DNA of 64,000 bases, taken from Mycobacterium sp. 852002-51057_SCH5723018. Its GTDB lineage: Bacteria > Actinomycetota > Actinomycetes > Mycobacteriales > Mycobacteriaceae. Below the pieces are notes generated by a model. It worked only from the letters and a program-made list of their open reading frames with translations. It made no database searches and had not been told where the DNA came from. Each line of letters begins with the position of its first letter. The first letter of the stretch is position 1. Location: NCBI RefSeq assembly GCF_001667035.1, contig NZ_LZIR01000081.1, positions 1 through 64,000 on the forward strand. Reading direction: 5' to 3'. The translations under genes and the position numbers were made by a program. Below, in pieces: positions 8,053-16,434 of this stretch.

Positions 8053-9560
8053 CGCGGCTGCCCGTCCAGCGCCGCGACTCCGGAACCGGCGTCGGCGGCG
8101 TGGCCGGGCGTGGCAGGCGGCGCGAAGGCGAAGTCGGCGGGCCTGAATCTGCGCGTCATCCTCCAGAAGCTACGGGCGCTGCGGGGCCACTGCGTGACCA
8201 CGCGCCCGTTGGGCGCGCGGAAGTAGTTGCTGCACTGGGTGGTCCACACGGTGCCGACCATCCAGCGGTCGACCTTGGCCATGAACTCCTCCATCGCCCG
8301 CGGGCGCACCGCGACGTACGCCTTGTTCTTGCGCCGCAGATATTTCAACGCCTGCACGATGTAGCGCGCCTGGGCTTCGAGCATGAAGATCACGCTGTTG
8401 GAGCCCACGTTGGTATTGGGTCCGTACAGCATGAAGAAGTTCGGGAATCCGGGAACCGCCATGCCGAGATAGGCGTGCGCCCCGTCGCGCCACACCTCGC
8501 GCAGCGTCGTTCCGCGCTCACCGGAGACTTCCAGCTGGCCCAGGTAGTCGGCCGCTGCGTAGCCGGTGGCGCACACGACGACGTCGACCTCGCGTTCGGT
8601 GCCGTCCTCGGTGACCAGGCTGCGCGCGCGTAGGCATCGCGCCGGGCTGCTGACCACCTCGACGTTGGGCCGAGTCAGGGCCGGCAGGTAGTCCGAGGAG
8701 AACACCAGCCGCTTGCAGCCCATCGGGTGGTCCGGGGTCAGCTTGCGGCGCAATTCCTCGTCTGCGACGGTCTTTTCGAGCATGCTCAGGGCGACCGCGG
8801 TGAACTGTTGGGTCTTCTCGCTGCCGTGCTCGATCACCGCGATGTTGGATTCGCTGCGCAGCCACAGCCGGGTGCGGTAGAGCTTTTTGGCGAACGGGAT
8901 GTGGGCGAAAGCCCAGCGCTCCCGGCGGGTGTAATGGCGGTCCGGCTTGGGCAGTATCCAGGTCGGTGAGCGCTGCACCGAGTACACCTTGGCGGCCACC
9001 TTCGCCAATTCCGGCACCAGCTGCGACGCCGTCGATCCGGTGCCAAGCACCGCAACCCGGGCGCCCTCGAGCGGCACCGTGTGATCCCAACGCGATGAGT
9101 GCATCACGGTTCCGGTGAACGGTTCCTCTTCGACCAGGTCCGGGTAGAGCGGCCGGGTGAACAGGCCCACGGCAGACACCACGACGTCGAAATGGTGCCG
9201 CTCGCCGTCGGTTGTGGTCAGACACCACCGGCCCGCGTCGTCCTCCCAGTGCGCGGAACGGATTTCGGTGCGCAGCCTCAGGTGCGGCCGCAGGCGGTAT
9301 CTGTCGGCGCAGCGCTGGAAGTAGGCCAGGATCTCGGGCTGCGCCGACCACAGCCGCGACCAGTGCGGGTTCAGGTCGAACGAGTACGAGTAGAGATGCG
9401 ACTTGACGTCGCAGGCCAGCCCGGGATAGGTGTTGATCCGCCAGGTGCCGCCGACGTCGTCCTCGCGGTCAAAGATGGTGAAGTCGCGAAAACCCGCGCG
9501 CGACAGCAGGATTCCCAGGGCCAGGCCGCCCGGCCCCGCGCCGATGATGCCGATCTTCAT
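8049..9560 (-). CDS. flavin-containing monooxygenase with Baeyer-Villiger fingerprint
   Basis: The product has 503 residues. An FAD-binding GAGPGG motif (7-12) and an NADPH-binding GTGSTA motif (173-178) flank FTGTVMHSSRWD (148-159), which fits the type I Baeyer-Villiger consensus FxGxxxHxxxW(P/D). The C-terminal ATG motif CATGYAAADYL is also present. These enzymes insert oxygen next to a ketone to give an ester or lactone. The ATG at 9560 overlaps the stop of the preceding SDR gene, which decides the start; a longer frame upstream would run through that gene. The stop overlaps the start of the esterase gene. Confidence 0.92.
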   Translation of the reverse strand: MKIGIIGAGPGGLALGILLSRAGFRDFTIFDREDDVGGTWRINTYPGLACDVKSHLYSYSFDLNPHWSRLWSAQPEILAYFQRCADRYRLRPHLRLRTEIRSAHWEDDAGRWCLTTTDGERHHFDVVVSAVGLFTRPLYPDLVEEEPFTGTVMHSSRWDHTVPLEGARVAVLGTGSTASQLVPELAKVAAKVYSVQRSPTWILPKPDRHYTRRERWAFAHIPFAKKLYRTRLWLRSESNIAVIEHGSEKTQQFTAVALSMLEKTVADEELRRKLTPDHPMGCKRLVFSSDYLPALTRPNVEVVSSPARCLRARSLVTEDGTEREVDVVVCATGYAAADYLGQLEVSGERGTTLREVWRDGAHAYLGMAVPGFPNFFMLYGPNTNVGSNSVIFMLEAQARYIVQALKYLRRKNKAYVAVRPRAMEEFMAKVDRWMVGTVWTTQCSNYFRAPNGRVVTQWPRSARSFWRMTRRFRPADFAFAPPATPGHAADAGSGVAALDGQPR

Positions 9561-10285
9561 CGCGTTTGCACGCATTGTCCACCGTCGACGACCAGCTCGG
9601 AGCCGGTGATGAACGACGCCTGTTCGGACACCAGGAACGCGACGGCGTCGGCGATTTCGCCCGGTTGGCCGATGCGTCCGAACGCCGATGACGCGGCGAG
9701 CCGCAACTGGGTGGCGTCGTCGAGCATCGGGGTCGCGATGGGCCCGGGAAAGACGGCGTTGACCCGGATGCCGAACGGGGCCAGCTCGGCGGCGGCGTTT
9801 TGGGTCAGGCCCCGAAGCGCCCATTTCGAGGAGCCGTACGCGCAGTGCCGTGGGAAGGGACGGATCGCGCCGGTGCTGCAGATGTTGACGATGGCCGCGT
9901 GCGCCGCCGAGCGGAGCTGCTCGAACGTCGCCTGAATGCCGAGGAACGCGCCCAAACAATTGATCCGCCAGGCGTTTTCGAAGGCCTCGGCGGTCTCGTC
10001 GGCCAGCGACGCCCGGTGCAGGACGCCGGCACCGTTGACCAGGGTGCGCACCGAGCCGAAACGATCGACCACCGCGCTCACGGCCGTCTCCCACTGCTGC
10101 TGGGAGGTGACGTCCAGCGGAATGCCGATCAGCCCGTCGTCGCCGAGTTCGTTCACCGCGGCGGCCAGGTCGTCGGCCCGCCGGTCGCAGGCGGCCACCG
10201 AAAAACCCTCCGCCCGCAGTCGTTTGGCAATGGCCCAGCCCTGTCCGCCGGCCGCGCCGGTCACCAGTGCGACACGCTGATTCAT
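9557..10285 (-). CDS. short-chain dehydrogenase/reductase
   Basis: The product has 242 residues. It shows the classical SDR order: TGAAGGQGWAIA cofactor loop, NGAGV, the catalytic Ser in ICSTGA, YGSSK (YxxxK), PGPIATPM, and the C-terminal GSELVVDGGQ. Asp at the end of strand 2 (ACDRRADD) favours NAD over NADP. It probably interconverts an alcohol and a ketone within the operon. Both ends overlap neighbours by 4 bp (ATGA), with the SnoaL-like gene upstream and the monooxygenase downstream. Confidence 0.92.
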   Translation of the reverse strand: MNQRVALVTGAAGGQGWAIAKRLRAEGFSVAACDRRADDLAAAVNELGDDGLIGIPLDVTSQQQWETAVSAVVDRFGSVRTLVNGAGVLHRASLADETAEAFENAWRINCLGAFLGIQATFEQLRSAAHAAIVNICSTGAIRPFPRHCAYGSSKWALRGLTQNAAAELAPFGIRVNAVFPGPIATPMLDDATQLRLAASSAFGRIGQPGEIADAVAFLVSEQASFITGSELVVDGGQCVQTR

Positions 10286-10689
10286 GATGACGGAACCTCG
10301 GGGCTGTCGGATAGGCCGTAACTGGTGACGAACTGGCAGCGCCGCCGCCGGAAACGCCACCGCCCGCTGGCTGCGGGGTCGCGGACCAGTTCGTCGTCGT
10401 ACAGGGTGGGCCGCAGGTGCAGGTCGCCGGCCCGGACGAACAACACCTGCGACCGGGCGGTCGCGGTGTCGTCGTTGACGTCGATCCGGGACACTCCGGT
10501 CAGGTGCAGCCCGCGGGGTGCATCCCGGAACATCGCCCCGATCCCCTGCTGGCCGGCGAACGACTTGCCGTAGACGCAGAATTCGGCGTCGGCGGTGAAC
10601 AGTTCGACGCACGCGTCGACGTCTCCGGCGTCTAGGGCGAGCGCGTAGTCCGCGATCAGCCCGCGGATCGCTGCTTCGTCGTCGGTCAC
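10282..10689 (-). CDS. SnoaL/NTF2-like protein
   Basis: The product has 135 residues with a GTG start that overlaps the aldolase stop codon. It opens with the pattern AIRGLIADYALALDAGDVDACVELF, continues with TADAEFCVYGKSFAGQQGIGAMF, and ends with aromatic and basic strands (RWRFRRRRCQFV), all typical of the SnoaL_4 group of the NTF2-like fold. Members act as small isomerases, cyclases or hydratases, or as ring-hydroxylating dioxygenase beta-like proteins. The substrate cannot be read from sequence. The overlaps on both sides place it in the same translational chain. Confidence 0.85.
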   Translation of the reverse strand: MTDDEAAIRGLIADYALALDAGDVDACVELFTADAEFCVYGKSFAGQQGIGAMFRDAPRGLHLTGVSRIDVNDDTATARSQVLFVRAGDLHLRPTLYDDELVRDPAASGRWRFRRRRCQFVTSYGLSDSPEVPSS

Positions 10690-11444
10690 GGTCCGGTCGC
10701 CTCCCGGAGGTGCTCCGCCGCTCCGCGCCGCAGCGCCTGCGATTCGGGCGCCAGCGTGATCATCTGGAATCCCAACCGCGCCATGGCGCGGCCCGTCGTC
10801 CCGTCGCCCGCATGGATGCCGGTGAGCAGCCCCGCATCGGTGGCCGCCCGGTGTATCCGGACGACGGCGTCCAGGACAGCGGGATGTTTGGTTGCGCCAA
10901 CGGCTTCCACGCCCATCGAGATCGCCAGATCGGCGGGACCGACATAGAGCCCGGCCAGGCCGTCGACAGCGCAGATCCGGCTGAGCCCGGACAGCGCCGC
11001 GGCCGTCTCGATCATGGCGAACACCCTCACCCGGGACTGTAGGTCGGCGATGCGGTGACCGAGGCTGGCGCGCAGCGGGCCGAAGCTGCGCACGCCGAGC
11101 GGCGGGTAGCGGATGGCGGCCACCGCGGCGGCGGCCTGCTCGGCCGACTCGACCATCGCGATGAGGACGGCGTCGGCGCGCGCGTCGGCCACCCGCCCGA
11201 TGGGCGCCGCGTCGGCGTTGGGCAGCCGCACCACGGCGCCGATGGGCACGTGCTCGATGCGCCGCAAGATGCGGGCGATGTCGGCGTCGTCGAGGTAGCC
11301 GTGCTGGGCGTCGAAACCGACGTAGTCGTAGCCGGCCCGGGCGAATTCCTCCGGCCCGAGCAGCGTCGGCACGGTGATCCAGCCGCCCCATATCGGATCG
11401 GTGCGGTTCAGCGCACGCGCAAAGTTGCTCTCCGGCACCGTCAT
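10686..11444 (-). CDS. HpcH/HpaI-family aldolase
   Basis: The product has 252 residues. It matches class II pyruvate aldolases: FDAQHGYLDD near the N-terminus, RLPNADAAPIGRVADARADAVLIAMVES, the metal ligand Glu in MIETAAALSG, and VGPADLAISMG. The family splits 4-hydroxy-2-oxo acids into pyruvate and an aldehyde, or citramalyl-type esters in related branches. Its presence suggests that the pathway cleaves a carbon-carbon bond of a hydroxy-oxo acid. ATGA overlaps link it to the zinc alcohol dehydrogenase upstream and the SnoaL gene downstream. Confidence 0.9.
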   Translation of the reverse strand: MTVPESNFARALNRTDPIWGGWITVPTLLGPEEFARAGYDYVGFDAQHGYLDDADIARILRRIEHVPIGAVVRLPNADAAPIGRVADARADAVLIAMVESAEQAAAAVAAIRYPPLGVRSFGPLRASLGHRIADLQSRVRVFAMIETAAALSGLSRICAVDGLAGLYVGPADLAISMGVEAVGATKHPAVLDAVVRIHRAATDAGLLTGIHAGDGTTGRAMARLGFQMITLAPESQALRRGAAEHLREATGP

Positions 11445-12418
11445 TGCGCGATCGCGATCTTGATGCGCTCGGGATCGGGCCGGCAGGCCAGGTCGAACGC
11501 GGCCTGCACGTCTCGAACGTCTTGGACGCCGAAGGTGTGCGTGAGGTAGGTGGCGAGCAGCTCGGGATGCTCGTCGGCGAACTTGCCGGCAAGCTCCAAG
11601 ACCCGCCGCCGGCCAAGCGTCACACCGGATTTCAGCGTCAGGTTCTTGCGCAGCATCATCCGCATGCTGATCGGGTAGGCGTCGTCGTCGGCGACGCCGA
11701 AGTAGAAGACGGTGCCCCCGGGGGTGGCGGCTTCGATGGCGTGGCCGAGGGTGGCCACCTGGTGGCCGACGGCTTCGATGACGACGTCGGCGCGGTCGTC
11801 TGGGGCGAGTTGGCTCACCCACCGGTCGCTGGTGGCACACACCGCGTCGTCGACCCCGAATGCCGTTGCGTGGCTTTGGCGGTCGACGGGATCGACCCCG
11901 GTGACGCGACGCGCGCCGGCCGCCTTGGCGACGTAGGAGAACAGCAGGCCGATCGACCCTTGGCCAATGATCGCCACGTGCCCGCCGGCCAGGTCCGGCA
12001 GTTGTTCGCAGGCATAGATGACGCACGCCAGCGGTTGCAGGCCGATGGCCTCCGCCGGGCTCAGCGCCGGATCGTAGCCCACCAGCATGTTGCCGTCGCT
12101 GATCACTCGTTCCATCAGTCCGTCGAACCCGGAGGCCCAGCCCACCACGCGGTCGCCGGGGCGGTGGTCGGGATGCCGGCTGGCGATCACCTCGCCGGCC
12201 ACCTCGTGGATCGGGAACCCGTCCTTTTCGGCGGCGCTTTTCCCGTCGTCGCCCGGAAGCCGCCCCCGCGCACCGCGAAAGGCCGGCAGGTCGCTGCCGC
12301 AGACGCCGGCGGCCAGGAACCGCAGCAGCACCTGGCCGTCGTCCAGCCGGTCGGGCGTGGTGTCAGGGATCGATGTCCGCTGGAACGAATAGGGGGCGAT
12401 GATCCGGTAGGACCACAC
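11441..12418 (-). CDS. zinc-type (MDR) alcohol dehydrogenase
   Basis: The product has 325 residues from a GTG start 1 bp after the P450 stop. It has the catalytic zinc region AAGVCGSDLPAFRG with Cys, the GroES-like fold, and a Rossmann motif AIIGQGSIGLLFSYVAKAAGA. The second histidine ligand of the catalytic zinc is in FPIHEVAGEV. The four-cysteine structural zinc lobe is not visible. It most likely oxidises the alcohol made by the P450, by context only. The stop overlaps the start of the aldolase gene. Confidence 0.9.
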   Translation of the reverse strand: MWSYRIIAPYSFQRTSIPDTTPDRLDDGQVLLRFLAAGVCGSDLPAFRGARGRLPGDDGKSAAEKDGFPIHEVAGEVIASRHPDHRPGDRVVGWASGFDGLMERVISDGNMLVGYDPALSPAEAIGLQPLACVIYACEQLPDLAGGHVAIIGQGSIGLLFSYVAKAAGARRVTGVDPVDRQSHATAFGVDDAVCATSDRWVSQLAPDDRADVVIEAVGHQVATLGHAIEAATPGGTVFYFGVADDDAYPISMRMMLRKNLTLKSGVTLGRRRVLELAGKFADEHPELLATYLTHTFGVQDVRDVQAAFDLACRPDPERIKIAIAQ

Positions 12419-12419
12419 G

Positions 12420-13652
12420 TCAGACCTCCACCGGGATGTTGTTCCATCCCCATTGGAAGCTGGATGGCATCCGCGTGGCGGCCTCGGCCTGGATCGCGTA
12501 GTCCGGCACGCGACGAAGCCATTCGGACAGCAGCACAGCGACTTCCAGCCGGGCCAAGTGATAGCCGACGCAGAAATGCTGGCCCCGGCCGAAGGCCAGC
12601 GAGCGACGGATGGGCCGGTTCCAGACGAACTCGTCGGGCTCGGGGTACTCGCGCTCGTCGCGGTTGGCTGAGGCGAGCAGCGTGATGACGCGCTGGCCGG
12701 GGCGGATCGTCTCGCCGTGAATGGTGAAGGGCTTGCGCGCCGTTCGGGCGAACCACTGCGCCGGCGCACAGTATCGAATCATCTCCTCGCGCGCGAGCGG
12801 CACGTTGTTTTGCGGGTCGGCGCGCACCGCGGCCAGCTGGTCGGGCCGCCGGCTGAGCTCCCACAGCCCGTGGGCGACGATCTTGGGCACCGTTTCCGTG
12901 CCGCCGATGAAGATGCACAGCATCTGGGTGGCCACTTCGACGTCATCCAGCGCGCTGCCGTCGGGCAGGCGGTAGCCCAGCAGGCCGTCAACGACCGGCA
13001 GCGCCTCCCCCGACGAGCCCGCGCGGCGGCGCTGGACCGACGGCACCAAGAACTCCATGTAGTTGGGCCGCGCCTCGGCGACCTCCACACCGACGCCGGG
13101 CTCGGCGAGGCTGCCTGCATTGACTGCAGCCAGCACCTGCGGCGCGAGATCGATTGGGATGCCGAGTAGTTCGCACACGACGGAGGCCACCACGATGCCG
13201 CCGTAGTCCTGGGTCAGGTCGAACGAGCCGCGCGGCAACAGCAGGTCGAGCCGCTCGTTGGCCAGCGCGCGGATCCTGGCCTCCAGCCCGACGACGGCCC
13301 TCGGCCGCAGCGGCGCGGAATGTGCGCGGCGGATCTCGCTGTACAGGTCGGTGTCGAACACCGCGTGGAACGGCAGCGGATGCAACGGCGGGTCGTCGAC
13401 CGGCCCGCTGTTGTGCTCGGCCAGCACCGTCGCCGCGGGCAGCGTCCCTTCCGACGCGACGAAGGTGCCGTCGTTGACCTCCAGCACCCGCCAGACGTCG
13501 TCGAATCGGGACACGGCGAAGGTGTCCCACTGCGGCATGTAGTACACGGGATGGTGGTCGCGCAGAATTTGGTAGTAGGGCAATGGGTTTGCCATCACCT
13601 GCGCGTCGAACGGGTCGTAGGCGAAGTCCACCGGTGCGGCCGGGGTGCTCAT
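12420..13652 (-). CDS. cytochrome P450 of the catabolic operon
   Basis: The product has 410 residues. It has the heme ligand motif FGRGQHFCVGYHLARLE (354-370) with Cys361, the K-helix ExxR as EEMIR, and an I-helix IGGTETVPK in which the usual acid-Thr pair is Glu-Thr. Soluble bacterial P450s of this kind hydroxylate terpenoid, steroid or fatty substrates and need a separate ferredoxin; none is encoded next to it. The ATG overlaps the stop of the preceding gene by 4 bp. Confidence 0.93.
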   Translation of the reverse strand: MSTPAAPVDFAYDPFDAQVMANPLPYYQILRDHHPVYYMPQWDTFAVSRFDDVWRVLEVNDGTFVASEGTLPAATVLAEHNSGPVDDPPLHPLPFHAVFDTDLYSEIRRAHSAPLRPRAVVGLEARIRALANERLDLLLPRGSFDLTQDYGGIVVASVVCELLGIPIDLAPQVLAAVNAGSLAEPGVGVEVAEARPNYMEFLVPSVQRRRAGSSGEALPVVDGLLGYRLPDGSALDDVEVATQMLCIFIGGTETVPKIVAHGLWELSRRPDQLAAVRADPQNNVPLAREEMIRYCAPAQWFARTARKPFTIHGETIRPGQRVITLLASANRDEREYPEPDEFVWNRPIRRSLAFGRGQHFCVGYHLARLEVAVLLSEWLRRVPDYAIQAEAATRMPSSFQWGWNNIPVEV

Positions 13653-14353
13653 TGCAGTGGCGACGGCGGTAGGGCCTGCAGAATCGAGTCCTCCCAGCCG
13701 TCGCGCAGGGCGGGCGCCACGCTCATCCAGGTGACGATCTCGGCCGGTGGGCTCTCCTTCCAGGACGGGTAGTGATTGGCGAAGCATTCCCAGCCGCCGT
13801 CCAGCGCCCAGTAGTGGATGACCTCGTTATAGCGAAAAGTCGTGGTGAACGAACCGAGCCAGCGCTTGCCCGTGCGCTCCGACCACGGGACGTAGAGGCG
13901 CTCCAGCTCGCGGATGTAGTCGTCTTGGCGTCCTGGCTTCGTCTGCATGATCTCCTGAATCACCACGGGCGCAGCGAAATTCGCCTCGGTCAGCTGCGCC
14001 AGTGTCTTGTTGCTGGGCCCGGGGTACATGATGCGGCCCTCCCCCGAGGCGCCGATGTCGGCCAGAAACGCCGACCATTTGCCGGCCGCGGCCTGATGAC
14101 TGCCGCCGCGCGCCTGCGCGGCGCCGATCCTTGCGTACTCGGCGAACCCGTCGATCTCCCAGATGATCGTCACCTGCGGCCAGTGCCCGTTGTAGGGGGC
14201 GGTTTCCCAGATCGCGAACAGCCTGGCGCCGAGCTCGTCCATCATCGGCCGGTAGGTGTCGGTGAAGATCTCGGTGAAGCGGTCGCTTGTGCCGGATCCC
14301 AGCGAGATGGTCTCGTGCAGGTAGAGCAGTGTGTGGCTGTAGTACTTCTTCAT
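13649..14353 (-). CDS. conserved protein, probable NIPSNAP/dimeric alpha-beta-barrel type
   Basis: The product has 234 residues. It reads as two ferredoxin-like halves: MKKYYSHTLLYLHETISL with VTIIWEIDGFAEYARI in the first, and VVIQEIMQTKPGRQDDYIREL with HYWALDGGWECFANHYPSW in the second. That pattern is seen in NIPSNAP and related dimeric alpha-beta-barrel proteins, but I am not certain of the family. No catalytic residues can be named. It is second in the nine-gene array, 3 bp after its upstream neighbour, and overlaps the P450 start. Confidence 0.75.
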   Translation of the reverse strand: MKKYYSHTLLYLHETISLGSGTSDRFTEIFTDTYRPMMDELGARLFAIWETAPYNGHWPQVTIIWEIDGFAEYARIGAAQARGGSHQAAAGKWSAFLADIGASGEGRIMYPGPSNKTLAQLTEANFAAPVVIQEIMQTKPGRQDDYIRELERLYVPWSERTGKRWLGSFTTTFRYNEVIHYWALDGGWECFANHYPSWKESPPAEIVTWMSVAPALRDGWEDSILQALPPSPLQ

Positions 14354-14356
14354 GGG

Positions 14357-14935
14357 CTAGTCGAGCCGGACCAGCCCCGAATCCACCGGCGAACCGGGCG
14401 CCGCGTCACACAGCAACGTCTCGGTGGAATCGATTGAGTCACTTTGGATCCCGGCGGCCGCCAGTGCGTAGCGCTTGAATCTGCGAGCCGCCGCGCTGAG
14501 CACGTGCTGGGCGCCGGTCATCGTGCGATTGACTCCCAGCGGCCACCCCTCGCCCCACAGGGCCACTTCGGTCAGGCGGTCGTCGAGGGACTTGAGCACC
14601 CTGTCCCGCACGCGGGGATCGGCGTCGAACGCCTCGGCGCTCACCGCCAGCGTCTGGCTGGTCGATCCCGTCAGCGCGAACCGCGCCTCGGGCTCAAATG
14701 CTCGCACCCCGAGGATGCGCAGGGGGCGGGTATCGCAGTCGTGCATGAGCAGCGCGGTCACCTCCCACCCGGCCATCACCCGGTCGTAGAGCCAACCCCC
14801 GGCGAACTGCGCGACGTCGGCGGCGCTGGCCGCGACGACGTCCAGCCGATATCGCAGACACTCACCGCCTGCCCGGGTCACCCGCGCGGCGGTAACCCGG
14901 CTGTTGTGGCCAATGTCGAACGTTGGAGTGACCAT
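14357..14935 (-). CDS. hypothetical protein, first gene of the P450/monooxygenase operon
   Basis: The product has 192 residues from ATG (MVTPTFDIG); a GTG 15 bp upstream is an alternative. I do not recognise the family. It is soluble, with no signal peptide or membrane segment, and contains GWLYDRVMAGWEVTALL and a repeated-Arg stretch AARRFKRYALAAAG. It is followed after 3 bp by the next gene of the array. A TGACA-N14-TGTAA element lies 84 bp upstream of the ATG, so this gene opens the regulated transcription unit. Confidence 0.7.
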   Translation of the reverse strand: MVTPTFDIGHNSRVTAARVTRAGGECLRYRLDVVAASAADVAQFAGGWLYDRVMAGWEVTALLMHDCDTRPLRILGVRAFEPEARFALTGSTSQTLAVSAEAFDADPRVRDRVLKSLDDRLTEVALWGEGWPLGVNRTMTGAQHVLSAAARRFKRYALAAAGIQSDSIDSTETLLCDAAPGSPVDSGLVRLD

Positions 14936-15018
14936 CGATCCGTTCCTCACCGCCGCATTCAGGGATGCGTGGCGTAATCTACAGCGCTTGTCAGTGGGCT
15001 TGTCCTCACGGGACAGCG

Positions 15019-15042
15019 TGACACTTTCGCGGAAATTTGTAA
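15019..15042. promoter_or_regulatory. TGACA-N14-TGTAA element, copy A (before the P450/monooxygenase operon)
   Basis: The sequence reads TGACACTTT, five bases, AAATTTGTAA across 24 bp. It is an imperfect inverted repeat (TGACA against TTACA) and is matched in spacing by three other copies at 23462, 24008 and 25743. It lies between the end of the CoA-transferase gene and the start of the minus-strand array, so it most likely controls the array. Confidence 0.7.
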
Positions 15043-15058
15043 AGCTCCGGCGGACCGG

Positions 15059-16237
15059 TCAGGGGCCGCGGCGGGCCTCGAGTTCGGCGAGCACCTCGTC
15101 GGTGTGCTGCCCCAGTTGCGGTGCGATTGAACGCGGCGCCCAGGGCGTGCCATGGAAGTCCGCCGGTGTGGCCACCATCGCGACGCCGGCTCGTGCTTCA
15201 GCTTCGTCGGGCACATACACGATTCCGCCGGCGGCGTGGAACTGCTCGTCAGCCACCACGTCCTCCAGCGTGTTGACCGGCGACCAGAAGAAGTCCGGCT
15301 CGCCGGCGAAGATCTGCGCCCACTCGTCCAGCGGGCGGGTCGCGAAGATCTCGTCCAACTCGGCGATGAGCGGCATCGCGTTGGTGGCGCGGGCGCGAGC
15401 ATCGCTGTAGCGGGGGTCGGTCAGCCACTCGGGACGGCCCACCGCCCGACACAACGGGGGCCAGTGCCGGTCGCCCTCGAGGCCGACGATCCAGAACCGC
15501 CGCCCATCGCCGGCGGCGTAGTTGTTCATGCACGGGTTGCCCATCGATTCGCGCTGGCCGATCGCGATGGGCTGGCCGGTCAGCAGGTAGGTGTTGAGGT
15601 CGAAGCTGACGGTGTAGGCGCCCTGGCGATACAGCGAGGTGGTCACCAGCTGGCCCGTGCCGGTGCGCTCGCGGGCGAGCAGTGCCGCGCACACGGCGGC
15701 CGCCAGGGTCATGCCGGCCGAGTGGTCGCCCATGCCGCCGCGCTGAAAGGGGGGCGTGTCGCCGGGCCGGGTTAGCAGGTGGGCGACGCCGGCGCGGGAC
15801 CAGAAGGCGGCCACGTCGTAGGCGGCGCGGTCGGCGTCGGGCCCGGTCTCGCCGTAGCCGGTGATCAGGCCGTAGACCAGGCGGGGGTGGCGGGCATTCA
15901 CCGACGCGAAGTCCAGCCCGAGCCGCTGCAACGCGCCCGCGCGCACGTTGGTCAGGAAAACGTCTGCGTCGCAGAGCAATTCGAAGGCAATGTCGCGGCC
16001 GGCGTCGGTGCTGAGGTCCAAGACGACACTGCGCTTGGATCGATTGTCCATTTCGAACGGCGGGTTGACGCCCAGGTCGCAGCCCAGCATCCGGCCGAAC
16101 AGGCGCCCTGGGTCGCCGGTGGGCGGCTCGATCTTGATGACGTCGGCGCCCCAGTCGGCCAGGATGCCCGCGGCGGCCGGGCCGGCCACCCAGACCCCGA
16201 GCTCGACGACCTTGATGCCTTCTACCGGTCCGGCCAT
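15059..16237 (-). CDS. class III CoA-transferase (CaiB/BaiF family)
   Basis: The product has 392 residues. It begins GIKVVELGVWVAGPAAAGILADWGADVIKIEPP, the standard family start, and continues with GRMLGCDLGV and NRSKRSVVLDL. The catalytic Asp is in GGMGDHSAGM. Family III enzymes move CoA between an acyl-CoA and a free acid, activating the acid without ATP. It is on the same strand as the downstream array but separated from it by 123 bp that contain the copy A element. It could supply CoA thioesters of pathway acids to the acyl-CoA dehydrogenase encoded further along. Confidence 0.93.
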   Translation of the reverse strand: MAGPVEGIKVVELGVWVAGPAAAGILADWGADVIKIEPPTGDPGRLFGRMLGCDLGVNPPFEMDNRSKRSVVLDLSTDAGRDIAFELLCDADVFLTNVRAGALQRLGLDFASVNARHPRLVYGLITGYGETGPDADRAAYDVAAFWSRAGVAHLLTRPGDTPPFQRGGMGDHSAGMTLAAAVCAALLARERTGTGQLVTTSLYRQGAYTVSFDLNTYLLTGQPIAIGQRESMGNPCMNNYAAGDGRRFWIVGLEGDRHWPPLCRAVGRPEWLTDPRYSDARARATNAMPLIAELDEIFATRPLDEWAQIFAGEPDFFWSPVNTLEDVVADEQFHAAGGIVYVPDEAEARAGVAMVATPADFHGTPWAPRSIAPQLGQHTDEVLAELEARRGP

Positions 16238-16290
16238 GGTTGCCACCCTAACCAGCCGTTCTACAGCGGCGGATGGTCGGCAGGGCGCCG

Positions 16291-16389
16291 TTGAGTGTGC
16301 GCTCTGGGCGTTCGTTGTGTGTCCAGGGCGACGACACGCCGGCCCGCTCCGCCGCCACTGCACACCCATCGCCGCCACCGCACGCTCAA
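16291..16389. repeat. inverted repeat with GAGTGTG/CACGCTC arms
   Basis: TTGAGTGTGCG at 16291-16301 is complementary to CGCACGCTCAA at 16379-16389 apart from one G-T pair, with a 77-base GC-rich loop. It lies in the 197-bp gap between the CoA-transferase start and the DUF427 gene. The arms share the GAGCGTG core of hairpins at 26342 and 57057. Confidence 0.4.
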
Positions 16390-16434
16390 TGCAGCGAGTG
16401 GATAACCGGCGGCGCAGCTGCAAGGCTCGTCACC

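Noticed and set aside
8049..10094. A longer version of the monooxygenase extending through the SDR gene.
   Set aside because: The extension has no domain. The ATG overlapping the SDR stop at 9560 gives the standard FAD-binding start MKIGIIGAG.
14444..14977. A plus-strand frame opposite the hypothetical gene at 14357.
   Set aside because: The minus-strand frame continues the tightly spaced array; the plus-strand product is Arg/His-rich and has no plausible start site.
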